A stretch of DNA of 64,000 nt from Artocarpus heterophyllus (Eukaryota > Streptophyta > Magnoliopsida > Rosales > Moraceae): NCBI GenBank assembly GCA_025403435.1, contig CM046341.1, positions 14,806,447 through 14,870,446 on the forward strand, read 5' to 3'. The notes under the pieces were generated by a model that ran no database searches, was not told the DNA's origin, and worked only from the letters and a program-made list of their open reading frames with translations. Shown here in pieces: positions 62,114-64,000 of this stretch (positions are counted from its first letter, which is position 1; every line of letters starts with the position of its first letter). The translations under genes were made by a program, and so were the position numbers.

Positions 62114-62700
62114 AAATGACTGTAAAATTTAGAGATCGTAGGTGAGATTAATTTAAGGGTGAATTAGGGGAGTACACTTCCAAACAGCAGAATTTCAAGC
62201 ATACACTTTTGTGAAAAATTTAAATTAATTTTTACTTCAGAATGATACATATAAGAAGTTAGTTTTCAAAAATGAAATACAACCTAATTAAGACGGCTTT
62301 AAAAGTCTACTGCGCTCATTTACCCAATCTGCCGCCACCCATTATCATGAAATGATATCTGTTATAGCAGTGGATGCTACAATTTTAAAACAAACAATGT
62401 ATGTTACCTCTCCAAAACCACGTAAAAGACAACAAGAAAACAAACTAGAAAAGGTGCCAAACGCAATTTTTTCTCTTTTATGGTACTAATATGTTAACAT
62501 GAAATTGCTTTGTAAATACTAAGCTACCATAAAACTTACAAGGAGACCAATTAACTACTAAAATACGATAAGCGCCACGGAGAATTATCCAATGAGTATT
62601 GAACAGTAACATATTAGCAGGTTTTTGCTTTCAGTTATCAAATTTAAAAAAAAAATGATCAAATTTGGCAACCCAAAAATAGAGACCTACCCGTAGGGTA
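62114..62700. other. Intergenic DNA resembling 51560-52230
   Basis: This continues unit B after the LTR complex. No gene is seen. Confidence 0.5.
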
Positions 62701-62702
62701 CC

Positions 62703-63400
62703 TGTTAGAGAGATTGTAATATGTCTCTCTAATATGTTTGAGTTCAAAGATCACACTCAATTAAAAATAATAAAAAAAAACACTCACACACACAAGAAAA
62801 AATTTATAGTGTTTGGAATTAGCTTATAGCGCCGCGGCGCTCAAGGCACCGAAAATTGCAAATTAGCTTTTTGGAAGCAGTGGCACGGGCACCATGTTTG
62901 GGCGCCGTAGTGCCCACTTAGGGAGGTACTAGCGCTATAGCACCCACTATTAGTGCTACAGCGCCGCATGGGTTTCAAGACATAAAAAATGGCAAAACCA
63001 AGAGTGTCGCAGCATTGTGTCAACCTGATACTTGGTCAAAACATGTGTTCTTTGAAATGTTCTGAACTGGTGTATTTATTGGTTGTATGTTTTCATATAG
63101 ACCTGAACAACTATTAACAACGGATATATCCATTGTAATAGTTGTATTATTTCATAAATAGATACCTTTACAAATGAAAAGGTACCTTTTAAGCAAAGGT
63201 TGTGTAGATTGAACCGGTTATGTCCATTCATGAAATGGCACCTTTGTCTTTGTTTAATCTCTATAATTATTACAAAATTCATATGTTATTTTGGAATATC
63301 ATATTGTTGCTAGATACTGTGTTCAAGTGTTTGTTGTATCTTGAGAGTAATTTGCCATAAAAACTCATTAGCAAACTTTGAGAAATAAAGGCAAATAAAA
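62703..63400 (+). mobile_element. Possible Copia-type LTR remnant with GCGC palindromes
   Basis: It begins TGTTAGAGAGATTG, with a 9-bp inverted repeat TTAGAGAGA/TCTCTCTAA (62705-62732). It then carries GCGCCGCGGCGC at 62829-62840 and several diverged GCGC...GCGC words to 62975, a sharp GC island in AT-rich DNA. The right end is not defined. Confidence 0.35.
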
Positions 63401-63539
63401 CCTTTCGGGAACATTTGGTATACAGTAATTAGTATGAATCATATTCATGGGAAAATGATAGTAGGCAATATGATTCCTAAGAAACTAATATTATCATGTT
63501 TGATTGTACACAAGAATCTTCTATTAGGTTCCTATGAAG

Positions 63540-64000
63540 AATATATTTATGTGTTTAGATGTAATAGAAATCTCGTATAATTCACCAAATAAATTGTGGT
63601 ATTAATATTAAATGTATCAATATAGTATGTTACTACTAATATTAAATAATAATAACAATATAAATATGAATAATAAAATAATATTATATATAATTTGACA
63701 TTAATATTACTATAAATATTGATAATACTATTCATATTCATATTATACTATTAAATTATTATTATTGTTATTGTTATTATTATCATTATTATTAAATAAT
63801 AATTATTTTATATTAATATAATATTTATATTTATAGTACATAAAAATATTAATTTATAATAATCATAGGATTAATATTTAACAATATATTAATATTAAAA
63901 TGTTGTATATAATATATAATATATAATATATTGATATGAATATAAATAATAATAAAAAATATAAATTTTAATAATATATTATTATTTATATCAATATTAA
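63540..64000. repeat. AT/ATT microsatellite tract
   Basis: Almost pure A and T with AATATT, ATTATT and AATAAT runs continue to the window edge. It has no coding potential. Confidence 0.9.

Larger units (their letters stand above)
27430..62600. repeat. Segmental duplication unit B (partner is unit A)
   Basis: Unit B matches unit A from the coding-like fragment near 27500 through EF1-alpha copy 2 and on to about 55870. It is interrupted by the solo LTR complex at 32624-50833 and the LTR complex at 55969-62113. The stretch 62114-62560 also resembles 51560-52230, showing an older direct repeat inside the unit. Confidence 0.8.

Overview
The window is nuclear DNA of a flowering plant, most likely a dicot. 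It has intron-containing EF1-alpha genes of plant type, plant LTR retrotransposons primed by initiator tRNA-Met, MITEs and AT-rich intergenic DNA. I cannot name the species.

Two ordinary host genes are present, both on the minus strand. They are a pair of EF1-alpha (eEF1A) genes at about 2.8-5.5 kb and 28.8-31.5 kb, 449 residues each and differing by one residue. They lie in an old segmental duplication: unit A runs from about 1.86 to 25.25 kb, and unit B from about 27.4 kb to past 62 kb. Later insertions have pulled both units apart. Each unit keeps the empty site for insertions in the other, so boundaries and insertion order can be read directly.

Unit A carries the most interesting object, a young non-autonomous LTR retrotransposon on the minus strand (6217-18444). 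It has 2.4 kb LTRs about 1% diverged, a 5-bp target duplication AAACC, a tRNA-iMet primer site and a polypurine tract. It has no recognisable gag or pol. Instead it carries two intact sense ORFs. One is an intronless LOG-type cytokinin-activating enzyme homologue (216 aa). The other is a 173-aa protein with an Arg-rich stretch and a Cys4 cluster, laid out like the nucleic-acid-binding proteins of Betaflexiviridae. Each LTR holds six WRKY-type W-boxes spaced exactly 10 bp apart. A structured 44-bp repeat occurs twice 3' of the LOG ORF. A 3.05 kb solo LTR later landed in the promoter-side LTR. The rest of unit A holds a solo LTR of a related family (to 24340), a decayed Copia tail (25.26-26.15 kb) and a tiny poly(A) retro-insertion.

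Unit B is split at 32623 by a 4.5 kb solo LTR (TSD GCATG). That solo LTR is itself split by a 13.7 kb LARD-like element with 5.3 kb LTRs (TSD GTGAA), which may contain a Copia-type LTR. Further on lie MITEs and, at 55969-62113, one LTR interrupted by a mosaic LTR built from modules of two other families. The last kilobase is AT microsatellite.

The EF1-alpha genes supply translation elongation factor. Everything else recognised is mobile-element sequence or duplicated intergenic DNA. Family names come from motif recognition by eye; no database search was run.
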